Made by a program: the position numbers and the translations under genes. Below, piece by piece: positions 10,118 to 20,939 of a stretch of DNA of 64,000 bases (position 1 is its first letter; each line of letters begins with the position of its first letter). The notes beneath the pieces were generated by a model, which was given only the letters and a program-made list of their open reading frames with translations, was not told the DNA's origin and did no database searches. The stretch lies in the NCBI GenBank assembly GCA_022606425.2, contig JAHDVF020001519.1:124001-188000 (forward strand). Direction: 5' to 3'. Source of the DNA: Lepidostoma basale. Lineage: Eukaryota; Arthropoda; Insecta; Trichoptera; Lepidostomatidae.

Positions 10118-10350
10118 TAATTATCTCAAGACATGCGTCCAACCTATCATGACGTATGCTGTAGAGACGCGGGCCGACATTGTACGAAAAGGTTCTGCTA
10201 AGAACATCTGAGATGAAGGTCCTAAGATCCATTACTGGAAAAACTCTCCAATATCGTGTGAAATAGAGGATATTGCTCGATGTAATAGATCCAGAAGAAG
10301 ATACTGGAGCCCGAATGGATGGAAACAGACCCGCATATACAAAAACCCGA
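10118..10350 (+). mobile_element. LINE-B 3' fragment, decayed
   Basis: The sequence AGACGCGGGCCGACATTGTA encodes ETRADIV, the LINE-B landmark, followed by LLRTSEMKVLRSITGKTL and EDIARC. Two frame breaks. It follows the LINE-I tail without a gap. Confidence 0.55.
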
Positions 10351-10359
10351 TAGGAGTTA

Positions 10360-11180
10360 TAAAAAACAATGATATTTACATCATACATGTCGGTGCATGA
10401 TTTTTGAATTTCACTCGAAAGCCAGTCATTTGGAAAATTTTCAGTTTCAGTCCATTGTATTATACATTATTCAAGATTGTCCCGGTAAGTGATAACTGTT
10501 ACAGTTTCTAGTCCAGTGACTGTGTACGTCTGAGTCTTTTATTAGTTTGTAGGTACTGTCTGTTGTCTCTTCCGTGATCAATCTGTGTATTATTTTCAAG
10601 GTCTCATATTTGGTCAGATCTAATATGTCCAATTGTTTGCTTGTCTGCATATTTGTTTGGTTGGGGTCAAATATTTAATATTATATGTTATTTTTAGTAT
10701 TTTAAATTGTTGGCTTTGAAGTCTGGCAATATCCGTTAAGATTCCTTGCCCCCAGAAGGGTAAATCTTTCCTCTATTTCTTGTTCCGTATATGGTACGTC
10801 TTTAATATATTCTTTCTTCATTCATTCTTTCAATAATAATAATAATAATATGTTCACTTTTAAAGCGTCGTTTTTGTGATGTAATCACCGCATCGGGCGC
10901 ATTAAGACGGGTTTTAAATATGAACGCTGCATCTGATATTCGCGATAGGTTAGAAAGTATAATAGAACAACATTTATATGTTTTAAATTGGGTATGCAAT
11001 ATGAAAAATATGGGATTTCAGCTTAGATCTGAAATCTGTCGGATCATTTATGCATCTAAGGTATGAAGGGAGATTGTTCCGAACATCTTGATGACCATTT
11101 AATTTAAACGCAATTCAATATGTTTGATGTGTTTTTCATGTTTATGTCACTAAACCGTTCATATATTGAATATACGGCAT
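10360..11180 (-). other. Unassigned; possible old retroelement text
   Basis: Minus-strand translation holds short open stretches such as TEQEIEERFTLLGARNLNG near 10750 and PNDWLSSE near 10420, whose style suggests degraded non-LTR coding DNA. I cannot align them to a named family. An (AAT)n microsatellite lies at 10828-10849. Confidence 0.2.
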
Positions 11181-11930
11181 TATGCAGGCACTCGGGTGGA
11201 GATGTACCAATTGAATTGGTGATAATTGAATAAATCTCGCACTTGACGCTGGCCACTCTGGCGCTCGGCTCCCGGGCGGTGAATCAAATTTGTCCGACAA
11301 AGTGAACACAATAATAATGGTGCCAAGCCACTCCAGTCATTTGATTCTGCCAGTCGGTCTTTTGATTCGGTCCAAATGTGTCCACTTGACAGTTCGGCCG
11401 GGCGGTTCAACGGGATTTATTTTTACTTTCGTAATGCTTATTGCTCCTTTTTCAGCCGGTTTATTATTCTGCCATATTCGCCATAACTTAGTGTTGCGGA
11501 TATATTAACCGTTTTAGTGCTAAACAATTTTTGCAAAAATGTGTCAATTGCTTCATTCACATCTACATCTACATATAAATAAAACTCAATATGTACTTTG
11601 TGTGTCGACTTCTTCCTCGGTTATTCGTGAACAGATCCTCAGGAAACTTATAGAATTGATTAAGTGGAATACGGCGGTGGTCATAGGCATATTTTTGTTA
11701 CTAATCGAGCTCTAATCAACTATAAATATATTGATCAATTAAGAGGAAAAAATAATGGTGTCAAATAAAACACTCTAATTTACACAAATATCAATCAATT
11801 TTAATAATTCTTTAATGAGCACCAAAAACACACTGAAACTCGCAGCGTTTCTGCACTGCGTCGCAATTTTCGATACAAACGATCGCAGCGCTTTTGCGCC
11901 GCGTAGCATTCTAACGGTTAAACAGTGTTT
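11181..11930. other. Apparently single-copy stretch
   Basis: The 11220-11480 segment is less AT-rich than its surroundings and has open frames on both strands, but no domain or splice pair that I recognise. 11840-11930 contains alternating GCAGCG/GCGCC-type words. No assignment. Confidence 0.3.
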
Positions 11931-11939
11931 ATTACTTTC

Positions 11940-12035
11940 AACACATTATCATCATCATCAGTCTATATCCGTTCACTCCTGGAAGAAGGCCTCCTTCATC
12001 TGTTTCCATGCCCGTCGATCCTGGGCAACACGCAT
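11940..12035 (-). mobile_element. LINE-C 3' end stub
   Basis: Minus-strand codons give WMRVAQDRRAWKQMKEA, FFQEWTDID and stop, followed by a (GAT)n tail. This matches the termini of the copies at 22390 and 56930 (EAYIQQW, EAYVQEW), which look RTE/BovB-like. Confidence 0.65.
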
Positions 12036-12069
12036 CCACTAACAATACTAACTTTATTAAAAATTCAAA

Positions 12070-12118
12070 TTAAAATTCAAACATGTTTTGGATACAGAAG
12101 TCCATCATCAGTGTTTTG
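12070..12118 (-). ncRNA. Hammerhead-like motif, P2-type, one core defect
   Basis: Minus strand: CTGATGA, an extra T, GGA/TCC stem II with a long loop, AAA instead of GAA, ACATGT, T. The G-to-A change in GAA hits an invariant catalytic position, so probably inactive. Confidence 0.4.
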
Positions 12119-12479
12119 TTGATTTTGTAAATACAAAATATATATTTAAACAATTTTATCATGAATACTCGTAGTGTCAGTTTTGACAGATATTAAAATG
12201 AAAATTTCAATCGTTTATGCATTTGTTAAAACAGAGTATTAATGAAATGTCGCAATGATTTACATCGAACAATTTTATATAATACATAAATAGATCGGAA
12301 AGATCTATAATAAGGGGAAGAATAAGAAGAATAATATTTATGGTTAATACGAATGAAAAAGTCTGTTTTTCAGAAGCATTATTTTATTTTATTATAATAA
12401 CATGGGGTTCGAAAGGGTAGTGGGGATGGGGTATGCTTTGCTGGAGAGTATGCCTCTACAAAATGTCGTAAGGCGCTAT
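12119..12479. other. No gene recognised
   Basis: AT-rich flank of the P2-type motif, with TTTTGACAGATATTA-like text also seen next to the P2 motifs at 9240 and 48720. Nothing coding is visible. Confidence 0.35.
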
Positions 12480-12795
12480 GTTGCATTTACAACAGCAACA
12501 CTATTATCAAGTCCAACTCTCTAGCGTCCACGAGAGGTCTCTATAAAGACCTCGCGAACCCCGGGCAATGTGGCACATATTACTTAGTGCCATAGCAGAT
12601 AGAGAGAGGACGAATGGCGAGCTTCCAGCGCCATAAAACTGGATACACCCAGCTAATGGAAGGTAACCCCGAAAGAAAATGCTCCAGAGAAGGCAAGGGG
12701 ATACCACACTGGATATTTTTCCCCAGGTCATCACTATAGGGTGATAGTCAACGTTGGGGAGACCTGACAGGACACAGAAAGAAGAAGAAGATAAT
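12480..12795 (+). mobile_element. LINE-D 3' fragment, decayed
   Basis: Ends GTCAACGTTGGGGAGACCTG and AGAAAGAAGAAG, the LINE-D terminus; upstream CAGCTAATGGAAGGTAA corresponds to the QLILEGK block at 62670. Frames are broken. Confidence 0.55.
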
Positions 12796-13039
12796 AACAT
12801 GTTTATTTTTCATTTTCCATAAAATATTTGAAAAATTGTATAAAATATACGTTTTCATTCATTTTAGTTAATTAGTATTATATTTAACGTTACAGTTCAA
12901 TAAACAATAAATGAATATTCCTTTCGGTTCTTTCATTATAATTTAATGAAATAAATTATAAATATTCAGATGCACATGCAATATAATCTGACGATGAATG
13001 TGAATTAGTCTAAGTAAATGAATTTGTATATTTAGATAG

Positions 13040-13808
13040 TATGTTTACAAATTATGGGCGAGTGGAGATAGATATTAAAATTAGGGTTGGGGCAGACAAC
13101 AAAGTGAATGGTGCACTTTAAGTTGTCATCGCAAACAAAATGATTTTAACAAAAGCTAAAATGGTAGAGCACAATAGTGTTCTTGTATCGACCCTTATGT
13201 ATTGAAGAGAATCTTGGAACTAAGACTGAGGAAAACGTGCCACAATTAAATATTGAATATCGGTCACGTGAGGAGTCGGAGAAATCGATGTGCGTGGTAT
13301 GGTATGGTACGATGTATGAATGTTGAGGCTATAGAGAAGTATGTTAGGAATGATAGAGTGTCAAATGAAAATATAAGAATTGAATGCGGTGCGAATGATA
13401 GTGTCATGAACAAAATAATGAAAGGATCATTAAGATGGTTTGGACATATGGAAAGAATGAATGAAGAATGAATGGTAAAAAAATTATATGTTAATGATGT
13501 AAATGGAACCAGAAATAGAGGAAGACCGACGAAAACGCGGCACAATAAAAAAAATCAAATATTGAATGTCGGCCATGTGAGGAGTCAGAGAAATCGACGC
13601 GCGTGCATGACACGATGTGTGAATGTTGAGGAAGCGAGAGAAACATGTCAGGAAAGAAAAGTGTGGCAGTCCATTATTTCTGCCTTCTCCTTCGGAGAGA
13701 CGGCGTGATGGTTAGTTAGTTAGTTATGTTAGGAAAGAAAAATGTGGATGTCCACTCTTTCTTCCTATTCCTTTGGTGAGACGGCGTGATGGTTATTAAG
13801 TTAGTTGG
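13040..13808 (+). mobile_element. LINE-A1 3' fragment, rearranged
   Basis: Starts within the segment after the reverse transcriptase (TTAGATAGTATGTTTACAA), then jumps at ~13225 to near-terminal text (TATCGGTCACGTGAGGAGTC), then returns at ~13345 to an earlier part (GATAGAGTGTCAAATG) and runs to the GGTTAGTTAGTTAG tail at 13735. A second, partial 3' end follows at 13736-13808 with GGTTATTAAGTTAG. This is an internal duplication or gene-conversion mosaic of two copies. Confidence 0.65.
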
Positions 13809-14089
13809 ACCCCTTTCATAAAATATTTAAAATATACAAATTAAAAATGTATTTGTGTGAAGTGAGTCGTCCCAGAATAAACATAAATTTCATCGCTATC
13901 TTGCCTCGTAGACCATTCAAATATTTTGATTAACAAAATAAATTAAAACTTGTTTTCTATTCCAGTAGAGTATTGACCTTTAAGGTTTGGTTACACGACA
14001 TATTATTTGACTTTAATGAAAACAAAATAACAAATAATAATAAAATCTTCATAATAAATACATTATTTAGTTAAAATCCACTTAAATTT
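13809..14089. other. No gene recognised
   Basis: AT-rich sequence between a LINE-A1 tail and the P7 pair; no features seen. Confidence 0.35.
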
Positions 14090-14190
14090 ATGGCTTCGAT
14101 CGGTTTCGACAGCTCGCTGCCACCTTCTGGTGAGGAAACTGTCATCCACCAGAAGATATCAGCGAGCTGCCGAAACCGGTCGAAGTTATT
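14090..14190. repeat. P7 inverted pair
   Basis: A minus-strand copy (14095-14132) and a plus-strand copy (14148-14186) of CAGAAGA, a CAGC/GCTG-type stem, GAA, ACCGGT, C. The core has A where hammerheads have the invariant U4 (CAGAAGA for CTGAAGA), as in every P7 copy here. Confidence 0.5.
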
Positions 14191-14451
14191 AACCTAAGTG
14201 CGTCAGGTTCGCTGCCTTCGACAAACTGGAAAATATGTTTTTTAACTGATCGTTTGATTTTATTAATATTTTTTCACGATTTAATTTTATTTCAATTTTT
14301 ATCATTCTTAACAAGCAAGAAAAGGCTTTATAACTTCTTCATCGCTAGAACGATACAAATAGATTTTATCTTTCTCCCGATGATGAAGTTATGAAGTTCG
14401 TGAATTAATAGAAAAATAAACCCAATAGTAGAAATAAAAGTGTATTTTTTT
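14191..14451. other. No gene recognised
   Basis: Contains two short inverted words around CTTCATCGCTAGAACGATAC / CGATGATGAAG near 14335-14390, possibly a decayed P-type unit. Nothing else. Confidence 0.3.
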
Positions 14452-14690
14452 TAAACGAACAAACCATTACGACGTTTTCCCGCAAGGGTAGGCAGAGAGA
14501 ATGGACCTATCTTGGCAAACCTCTCTAGCTTCCTCCACATTCATACAACGAGTCTAACACGCACGTCGATTCCTCCGACTTCTAACATGACCAACCTTTA
14601 AAATTTGATTAAATTGGTCATGCTATGTTTTCCTCGGTCTACCTCGACTCCGTACTCCATTTACATCATTAACATATTATTTCTTAACTC
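14452..14690 (-). mobile_element. LINE-A2 3' fragment
   Basis: Begins with GAACAAACCATTACGACG (tail on the complementary strand) and continues with the reversed C-terminal coding block (CTCTCTAGCTTCCTCCACAT, then CGACTCCGTACTCC). Truncated near 14690. Confidence 0.6.
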
Positions 14691-15419
14691 TTTTTATTTT
14701 TAATTCGTCAAAATGGAATTTTACAGTGTTAACACCTTAATTTTATTGAATATTAAATGTTTATAAGTTACAATCACTTTGTGGTTAGACATTTTAAATT
14801 TATACATAAAAAGTACTATAACACTTAATTTTTTAATCACGGTATGGTTATTATAATTTTATAATTTTATTTCATATTATTTAAAATGAAGGGATAACTG
14901 TAAAATCATTATCTTAAAAAAAAGCTTTTTTCAGTTCTTCAAAACGTAATATCCCGTTTTTTGCCGGTTACGAATCCGAATCTTGGGCGCCGATTTTTTG
15001 TATTAGCCGAAAGCTCTTTATAAGAAACTTTGGCGGCGCTAGCTCCGAAGCCCGCTCCAGCAGCCGGTCAGATGTAACCGGAGCTTTACTTCGCCCGCTC
15101 TCGCGCTAGTTAGGAGGGTCTTAATTTTCCGAGCGAATAAATAGCCGACGCCAACAGAGACACGTTTCAACACTGTAAAATTTATTTACACCTTTCGAAT
15201 TGGGGTCGCCTTTGAAAAGGTAAAGGAGCCCATTCACGATCGGCCCACACCGCCGTTTTGTCGCTTGTCGGAAGTCCTGTGGTAAGCCAGATATTCTACA
15301 GGGAATGTATCACCAGATTTCTTGATTAATCCTATATTTAACCTCTCGCGTAGATTTTAATGACATCATTAATATCTTACTACTTAATTTTTTTTTTGTA
15401 AAACATGTATTATATATTT
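14691..15419. other. GC-richer island, unassigned
   Basis: 14950-15300 is notably GC-rich for this window (GGCGGCGCTAGCTCCGAAGC, CACACCGCCGTTTTGTCGC). GAATAAATAGC near 15140 is TATA-like. No long frame or splice pair. A solo LTR or a single-copy regulatory island are both possible; terminal duplications were not found. Confidence 0.3.
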
Positions 15420-15900
15420 TCTTCTTCTGTTTCTGCTTTTTTAGATCTGTGTCCTGTTATTTCTCGGAGCCTGTTCTTGGGATACAGATGTCCAACTGTC
15501 TCGCCATCTTTTAGGTGGTCTTCCTGCCGGTCGATTTCCTGTTGGTACTTTATTTGCGGCTATATTGATCACTCTTTCAGAACATGCTCTTTCCACATGA
15601 TCTCTCCAGGAGCGTCTTCTCAGTCTTCCCCGTCGCACGACATCTTCTACATTGCAAATTTTTCTTATTTCAGAATTTCTTATTCTGTCTCGGAGTGTCG
15701 TTCCCGCAACGGATCGGAGTGTCTTAATTTCTGTGGTTCTAAGGAGACTTTTTATTCTGATGGTGTCAGCTCTCGTTTCTATTCCACATGTCATTATAGG
15801 ACGTACGCACGTATATATTTTCGTGTACACCAATAGACGATAGTCCAAATTTTGGCGTAATCTGGGAATATTCGAGAACTTATAAATGAGACCCAAGCCT
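15420..15900 (-). mobile_element. LINE-B 3' fragment with open frame
   Basis: A 151-codon minus-strand frame (15441-15896) carries the LINE-B block: a CVRPIMTCGIETRADT start, SLLRTTEIKTLRSVAGTTLR, RKICNVEDVVRRG, and GRPPKRWRDSW near the end. These match the segment after the reverse transcriptase in RTE-like LINEs. The downstream tail is AAAAGCAGAAACAGAAGAAG-like. Sister copies lie at 30165 and 49345. Confidence 0.7.
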
Positions 15901-16065
15901 ATACGCTCTCTGACAATGTATTAAATGACCCCACGGTTGGGGCGGTGCAAAGAGGTTAAAATATTAATTTGTCAATTATCTTAAAATCTTCAACCATTAA
16001 AAAAATACTGTTGTTATTTGAATTTTCATGGAAGAATAATAAACATATTTATTTATTATACTTTT
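15901..16065. other. No gene recognised
   Basis: AT-rich spacer between a LINE-B copy and a P7 motif. Confidence 0.35.
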
Positions 16066-16122
16066 TTTTGAACGGTCAGAAGATGGTAGCGAGGTGCCGA
16101 AACCAGCCGAAGACACAAACAT
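16066..16122 (+). repeat. P7 motif, single copy
   Basis: GGTCAGAAGATGGTAGCGAG, then GTGCCGAAACCAGCCGAAGA. The palindrome is damaged (ACCAGC). Again CAGAAGA in the core. Confidence 0.4.
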
Positions 16123-16149
16123 TTGTGAATTATTTTGTATTCAATGATT

Positions 16150-16800
16150 TTTTATTTAACCAACTAACTAACCATCACGCCGTCTCCCCGAAAGAACAGG
16201 CAGAAAGAATGGACTGCCACACTTTTCTTTCCTGACAAATTTCTCTCGCTTCCTCAACATTCATATCGTTTCACGCATGCGCGTCGATTGCTCTTACTCC
16301 TCACGTTGCCGACATTCAATATTTTATTTTTTGATTGTGCCACATTTTCCTCGGTTTTGCTCTATTTCTGGTTCCATTTACATCGTTAACATACCTTTTT
16401 TTTACATTTTTTCTTCATTCATTATTTCCATGTGTCCAAAGCATTTTAATGATCATTTCATTATTTTGTTCATAACACTATCATTCGCACCGGATTCACT
16501 TCTTATATTTTCATTCGACACTCTTTCATACACAGAGTATCCACACATTCGTCTAAGGGATCTCATTTCTATTGCATTTATTCTACTTTCATCCTTCTTT
16601 TGCCAGTTCCATGCTTCGCTTCCATATATAAGGGTCGGTAGAAAAACGCCATTGTGCACTGCCATTTTAGCTTTTTTGGATAAGTTTTTGTTTGCGATGA
16701 CAACTTTAAGTACACCATTCACTTTGTCATCTGCCCTATCCCTTCTTTCATTATCCCTCACCACTCGGCCTATCTTTTGTAAACATACCACCAAATACGT
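16150..16800 (-). mobile_element. LINE-A1 3' fragment
   Basis: The minus strand carries KVNGVLKVVIANKNLSKKAK, the YGSEAWNWQKK block, RSLRRMCGYSVYERVSNENI, and after frame breaks the C-terminal EEAREI-like end with a (GTTA)n tail. The 5' end is truncated just downstream of the reverse transcriptase. Close to the 27-kb copy in sequence. Confidence 0.75.
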
Positions 16801-17139
16801 TTATAAAATTTTAAAATTATTCATTTAAATATATGTTTAACAATATTGAAATGTGAATGGTGGGCTTAAAAATGATGCCTCCAGAACGGCAAATAAAATG
16901 AATGAATAGGGAGAAAGGGAATCAACAGAGCGAGACAGATGCAGGTGTGAAGCACCTGCTTATGTTGATTCGATATTCAAAAGGGAAAAGAAGTCCCGGA
17001 AGGGAATCTGGGACTAATCTAAATATGTATATATGAACAGGTACCAATACGGAGGACAGGAACTCTTTGTGTACCTCGCGTAAATATGCGTGCGCAATAG
17101 TATACAAGGGAAGAAAATTCTATTAAAGAATCTACGACA
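16801..17139. other. No gene recognised
   Basis: Apparently unique text with short frames; nothing assignable. Confidence 0.3.
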
Positions 17140-17237
17140 ACACACAAAAAAACAGATAGGCATAGAAAACGGACCGCCACACTACTTGATCCAGACAAAC
17201 CTCTCTAGCTTTCTCTAGATTTTTTTTTACTCTAGAC

Positions 17238-18551
17238 CAGTGGTTCCCAAAGTGGTCTTTATCGACCCCCAGGGGTCGATTTCGACTTACAAGGGGTCTA
17301 CGACAACTGGAAAAATAATTGGGGGTGCATGAGATGTAAATGGGGGTCCACGAGATGGTTCAACTAAATTGAAGCCAAATATTGAAATTTTGATATCATA
17401 GCATCAGGCTCATCCCCCCTATTAGAACATTGTTTTTATTTTATGTAAAAATGTTAAATTTGCATTTTGTTTTGTTTTAATTAATGATTGTATGTCTAAA
17501 CAGTCTATTGTTTTAGCTGGAAAACTATGATTCTTCAACATTATTAACTGTTAAATTTACAACACTGTTATAACGTGACAATTTTTTATTAAACACTATT
17601 TGAGAATGTCACGACAGCTGTTTGATCTGCTAATGATAACATCGGTTAGCGAAAAAGCCGTCGCGACATTCTCAAAAAGAGTATAGGGTTAAAGCACCAA
17701 TGAATGACCGTTTAAGGTTCAGCTTGTACTGAAATCCACATTAAAGGCATTAATTTGATTATTTCAGTGTACAAAATAAAATAAAACAATAAAAACACAT
17801 TGACTTCTCTAAATTCTCTAACTTTTTTATTGAAATATTAGTATTACTATTAAAATTAATATTTCTCTAAAAAAATAGCACAATCACCAGTAATTGACCA
17901 CTTCAGGTTATATTGATACAATACGAGTACATAGATTTTGTTACATTGTCGCATTATGAAACACCCTTACATATAAAAAGATGTAAATATTCGAAGAATT
18001 TCATAAGAAATAACATTAAGAAACCACATACCACACTTTTCCTTATAAAAAACTACTAACAATCTCAAAACAACAACGGGAAGACGCACTTTTACCGTTT
18101 GACAAGGCACAGTTCAAAACTGATAGTTTTGTTTCTTACCGACAGTTGTCTCTGCCTACCTCTTTTGTCATAGTTTCTTGGGATTAAAGTTTTTTGACTG
18201 GACACATGGAGCAATTCTTATTATATTTTGTTTTATTAACCAACGGTCATTTACCGGGGGGCGGTCAAATACTGGTGCTTCGACTCTAATACAACATTGT
18301 GATATTATACGTGTTGTAAATTTAACAGTTAAAATGTATAACTATACAATCTAACATTTATTTAATTTTAAAGATTTCTTTTCTACAGAAAACCCTATTA
18401 AAGGGAGTAGCTCTGTGTCAGCTTCAAAAAGTAATTTTACAGTTATAAATGAATTTGTAAAAAAAAATCAATATAAGGAAAGTCGGGGGTCTACAGAAAA
18501 TAGAAAAAATCGGTAAGGGGTCTACGGAACAAACAAGTTTGGGAACTTCTG
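17238..18551. mobile_element. Non-autonomous hAT element, 1314 bp
   Basis: The left end CAGTGGTTCCCAAAGTGG and right end AAGTTTGGGAACTTCTG are imperfect inverted repeats of the hAT type. Identical 8-bp duplications, CTCTAGAC, lie at 17230-17237 and 18552-18559; 8 bp is the hAT hallmark. No transposase frame exists. Subterminal GGGGTCTAC repeats occur near both ends. The interior includes a decayed P1 inverted pair (17605-17670). Confidence 0.85.
17605..17672. repeat. P1 inverted pair, decayed, inside hAT element
   Basis: GAATGTCACGACAGCTGTTT on one side and TCGGTTAGCGAAAAAGCCGT then CGCGACATTCTC on the other. Cores are lost (CTAATGATAA). Confidence 0.45.
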
Positions 18552-18645
18552 CTCTAGACTCTAGCGAGTCATACACGCATGTCGCGGTTCTTCCGATTTC
18601 TAACATGGACGACCTTTAAACATTGATTATTTTATTCATAACAAC

Positions 18646-18915
18646 AAACCATAACGCCGTTTCTCTGTAGGGGTAGGCAGAGAGAATGGACTGCCACACT
18701 AGTCTATCCTGGCACACCTCTCTAGCTTCCTCCACATTCATACAGCGAGTCATAAACGCACGTCGATTCTTCTGGCTTCTAACATGACCAACCTTTAAAA
18801 TTTTATAATTTGGTATTGCCATGTTTTTCTCGGTCTGCCTCGATTCCGTACTCCATTCACATCATTAAGGTATACTTTCTTAACCATTATTTCTCCATCC
18901 ATGTGCTCCATATGT
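18646..18915 (-). mobile_element. LINE-A2 3' fragment
   Basis: ACAACAAACCATAACGCCGT (tail and terminus) through CATGTTTTTCTCGGTCTGCC; minus-strand codons give ILKVGHVRSQKNRRAFMTRC and NVEEAREVCQDR. One frame is open over about 60 codons. Confidence 0.65.
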
Positions 18916-18969
18916 CCGAACCAACGCATTTAATTATAATTTATGGGAATGTCATGTATCGCTTTTATA

Positions 18970-19438
18970 AGGTTTTCAAACATATGTATGGAAGTGAAGC
19001 ATGGAACTGGCAAAAGAATGATGAAAGTAGAATAAATGCAGGAGAAATGAGATCTCTAAGACGAATGTGTGGCAAGTCTGTGTATGATAGAGTGACAAAT
19101 GCAAGAATAAGAAGTGAATGTGGTGCGAATGAAAGTGTTATGAACAAAATAAGGAAAGGGTCATTAAGATGGTTTGGACACATGGAAAGAATGAGTGAAG
19201 ACAGAATGGTAAATAAAGTATATATAAACGGCGTGAACGGAGCTCGAAATAGAGGAAGGCCGAGGAAAACATGGAACGATCAAATCAATCAAATATTGAA
19301 TGTCGGTCACGTGAGGAATCGGCGAAATCGACGTGCGTGCATGACAAGATGTGTGAATGTAGAGGAAGCGAGAGAAGTATGTCAGGACAGAACAGTGTGG
19401 CGTTCCATTCTTTCTGCGTGATGGTTAGTTAGTTATTT
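18970..19438 (+). mobile_element. LINE-A1 3' fragment with intact C-terminal frame
   Basis: The frame from about 18985 runs without a break: YGSEAWNWQKNDESRINAGE, MRSLRRMCGKSVYDR, WFGHMERMSEDRMV, GRPRKTWNDQINQ, CVNVEEAREVCQDR and RSILSA. It lacks the usual CCCCTTCGGGG codons before TGA, an 18-24 bp deletion at the very 3' end, yet still has GGTTAGTTAGTTA. Useful for asking which 3' bases transposition needs. Confidence 0.7.
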
Positions 19439-19444
19439 TCTTCA

Positions 19445-19560
19445 AACATTAGATAATGCCTTAAAAGGCGAAACGTGACATTCGTATAATTTTGAATAAA
19501 ACATCAAGAAAGTAACTTTTTTCATTCGTATTAATAATTTTGGGAGTTCAATTTAAACAA
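19445..19560 (+). repeat. P4 unit, single copy
   Basis: TAGATAATGCCTTAAAAGGCGAAACGTGACATTC: the P4 layout with TAGATAA core and damaged palindrome (ACGTGA). Downstream AATAAAACATCAAGAAAG matches P4 flanks elsewhere. Confidence 0.4.
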
Positions 19561-20149
19561 GAACTCAGCAATTAAATTTATCGTGACTGATTTATTTTGA
19601 TTGAGTAATCTGCAAGGAGGAGACGTACAGAGATTAGATGTTAAAAATTGTTCATCTCAAAGACTGTTCCGGACAGCGTCCCTTATCACAGACTGAGTTG
19701 TCTTCTTCTATTCTTTCCAGGTCTCTTTGCCATTGTTCCTTCGCCTACGTTCATCTCTACTAGGTACTCACGGAAAAAGCGCTCGATCCCCTGCGACCTA
19801 AATTGAAATCCGACAAAAACACTGTTTTTTATTGCCCCACGCAATCCCTTTCATGTTCTCTGTATTTATGCGAGGTCTTATAGGTAGGTTAAGATAAATT
19901 TACTGAATAAACAAGGAATTCAATGCGCGTAGGTTCAACTTTTACGTGAGTTATAACCTTTTTTTATTTAAAATACTGCTTTACTAACATTGTCTGTATT
20001 TTGTTTATTATGGAAAGGAAAGGAAAATCATTAATCACAAATAAAAAATGAAATATTTTCTAATTTATTGTTTCTTGAAAATATTTAACAGTCCATATTA
20101 TTTATTGCTTCTTGAAATATGTTGTAAAATTATGTAATAACAATGAAAA
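19561..20149. other. No gene recognised
   Basis: Mostly AT-rich; 19650-19800 contains a C-rich patch that may be an old LINE-C-like end (CTTTCCAGGTCTCTTTGCCA), too decayed to assign. Confidence 0.3.
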
Positions 20150-20290
20150 CGTCAGTTTTCTAGAAGTTTTATTATATTTTATGGGAATGACGTGTTTTGC
20201 CCTTCTCAGGCATTATCAAATGTCAAATCACATTTGATAATGCCTTAGAAGGGCAAAACATGTCTTGTAAACTGACGTTGTCATTTGTAT
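20150..20290. repeat. P4 foldback pair
   Basis: Minus-strand unit at 20185-20220 and plus-strand unit at 20233-20265, both TTTGATAATGCC, a short loop, GGGC, AAA, ACACGT or ACATGT, C. The outer flanks (AACGTCAGTTTTCTAGAAGT and its partial complement) are inverted too. The core reads TTGATAA: two changes from CTGATGA that keep the 3-8 base pair (U-A for C-G). Confidence 0.55.
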
Positions 20291-20317
20291 TAATTAGTCC
20301 ATATTAAATAATAAATA

Positions 20318-20935
20318 CGAAACAAACAAAACAAACCATTACGCCCTTTCCCCGCAGGGGCAGGCAGAGAGAATGGACCGCCACACTACTCTATCCTGGC
20401 ACACCTCTCTAACTTCCTCCACATTCATACAGAGAGTCATACACGCACGTCGATTCTTCCGACTCTAACATGACCAACCTTTAAAATTTGATTAATTTAG
20501 CCATTACATGTTTCCCTCGGTCTGCCTTGGACTCCGTACTCCATTTACATCATTAACGTATGCTTTCTCAACCATTCTTTCTCCATGCATGCGCTCAATA
20601 TCCTTTCATAATTTTGTTTATAATACCTTATTCCGCACTACATTCTCTTCTGATATCACCATTTGAAATTCTGTCGTATATCGTTCTACCACACATACTT
20701 ACGTCACAGGGACCTCATCTCTATCGCATTTATTCTGCTCTCATCTTTCTTCTTCCAGTTTCATGCTTAACCATTCTTTCTGTATCCATGCGCTCCATAT
20801 GTCCGAATCAACGCTGCATTCCGCTCTACATTCCTTTCTAATATCAGTATTTGAGAATCTGTCCTACATAGTTCTACCACACATACGCCTTAGGGATCTC
20901 ATCTCTACCGCATTTATTCTGCTTTGATTCTTCTT
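20318..20935 (-). mobile_element. LINE-A2 3' fragment with internal duplication
   Basis: Tail AAACAAACAAAACAAACC, then the terminus and C-terminal coding block. The segment TTTCTCCATGCATGCGCTCA (20580) recurs as TTTCTGTATCCATGCGCTCC (20780), followed again by the ATTCTGTC..TA..GTTCTACC text, so about 200 bp is present twice. A tandem duplication or a join of two copies would explain it. Confidence 0.65.
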
Positions 20936-20939
20936 CTGC

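Larger units (their letters stand above)
17140..18640 (-). mobile_element. LINE-A2 fragment split by a hAT insertion
   Basis: The LINE text ACGGACCGCCACACTACT to CTCTCTAGCTTTCTCTAG (17170-17219) resumes at 18559 as AGCGAGTCATACACGCATGT and runs to ATGGACGACCTTTAAACATT. The break is exactly where the hAT element and its duplication lie, which dates the LINE insertion before the hAT insertion. Confidence 0.7.

Noticed and set aside
11180..11508. Overlapping frames on both strands as exons
   Set aside because: Both are free of stops because the region is GC-richer; neither has a domain or matching splice sites.
15405..15836. 143-codon plus-strand frame
   Set aside because: Antisense shadow of the LINE-B coding frame on the minus strand.
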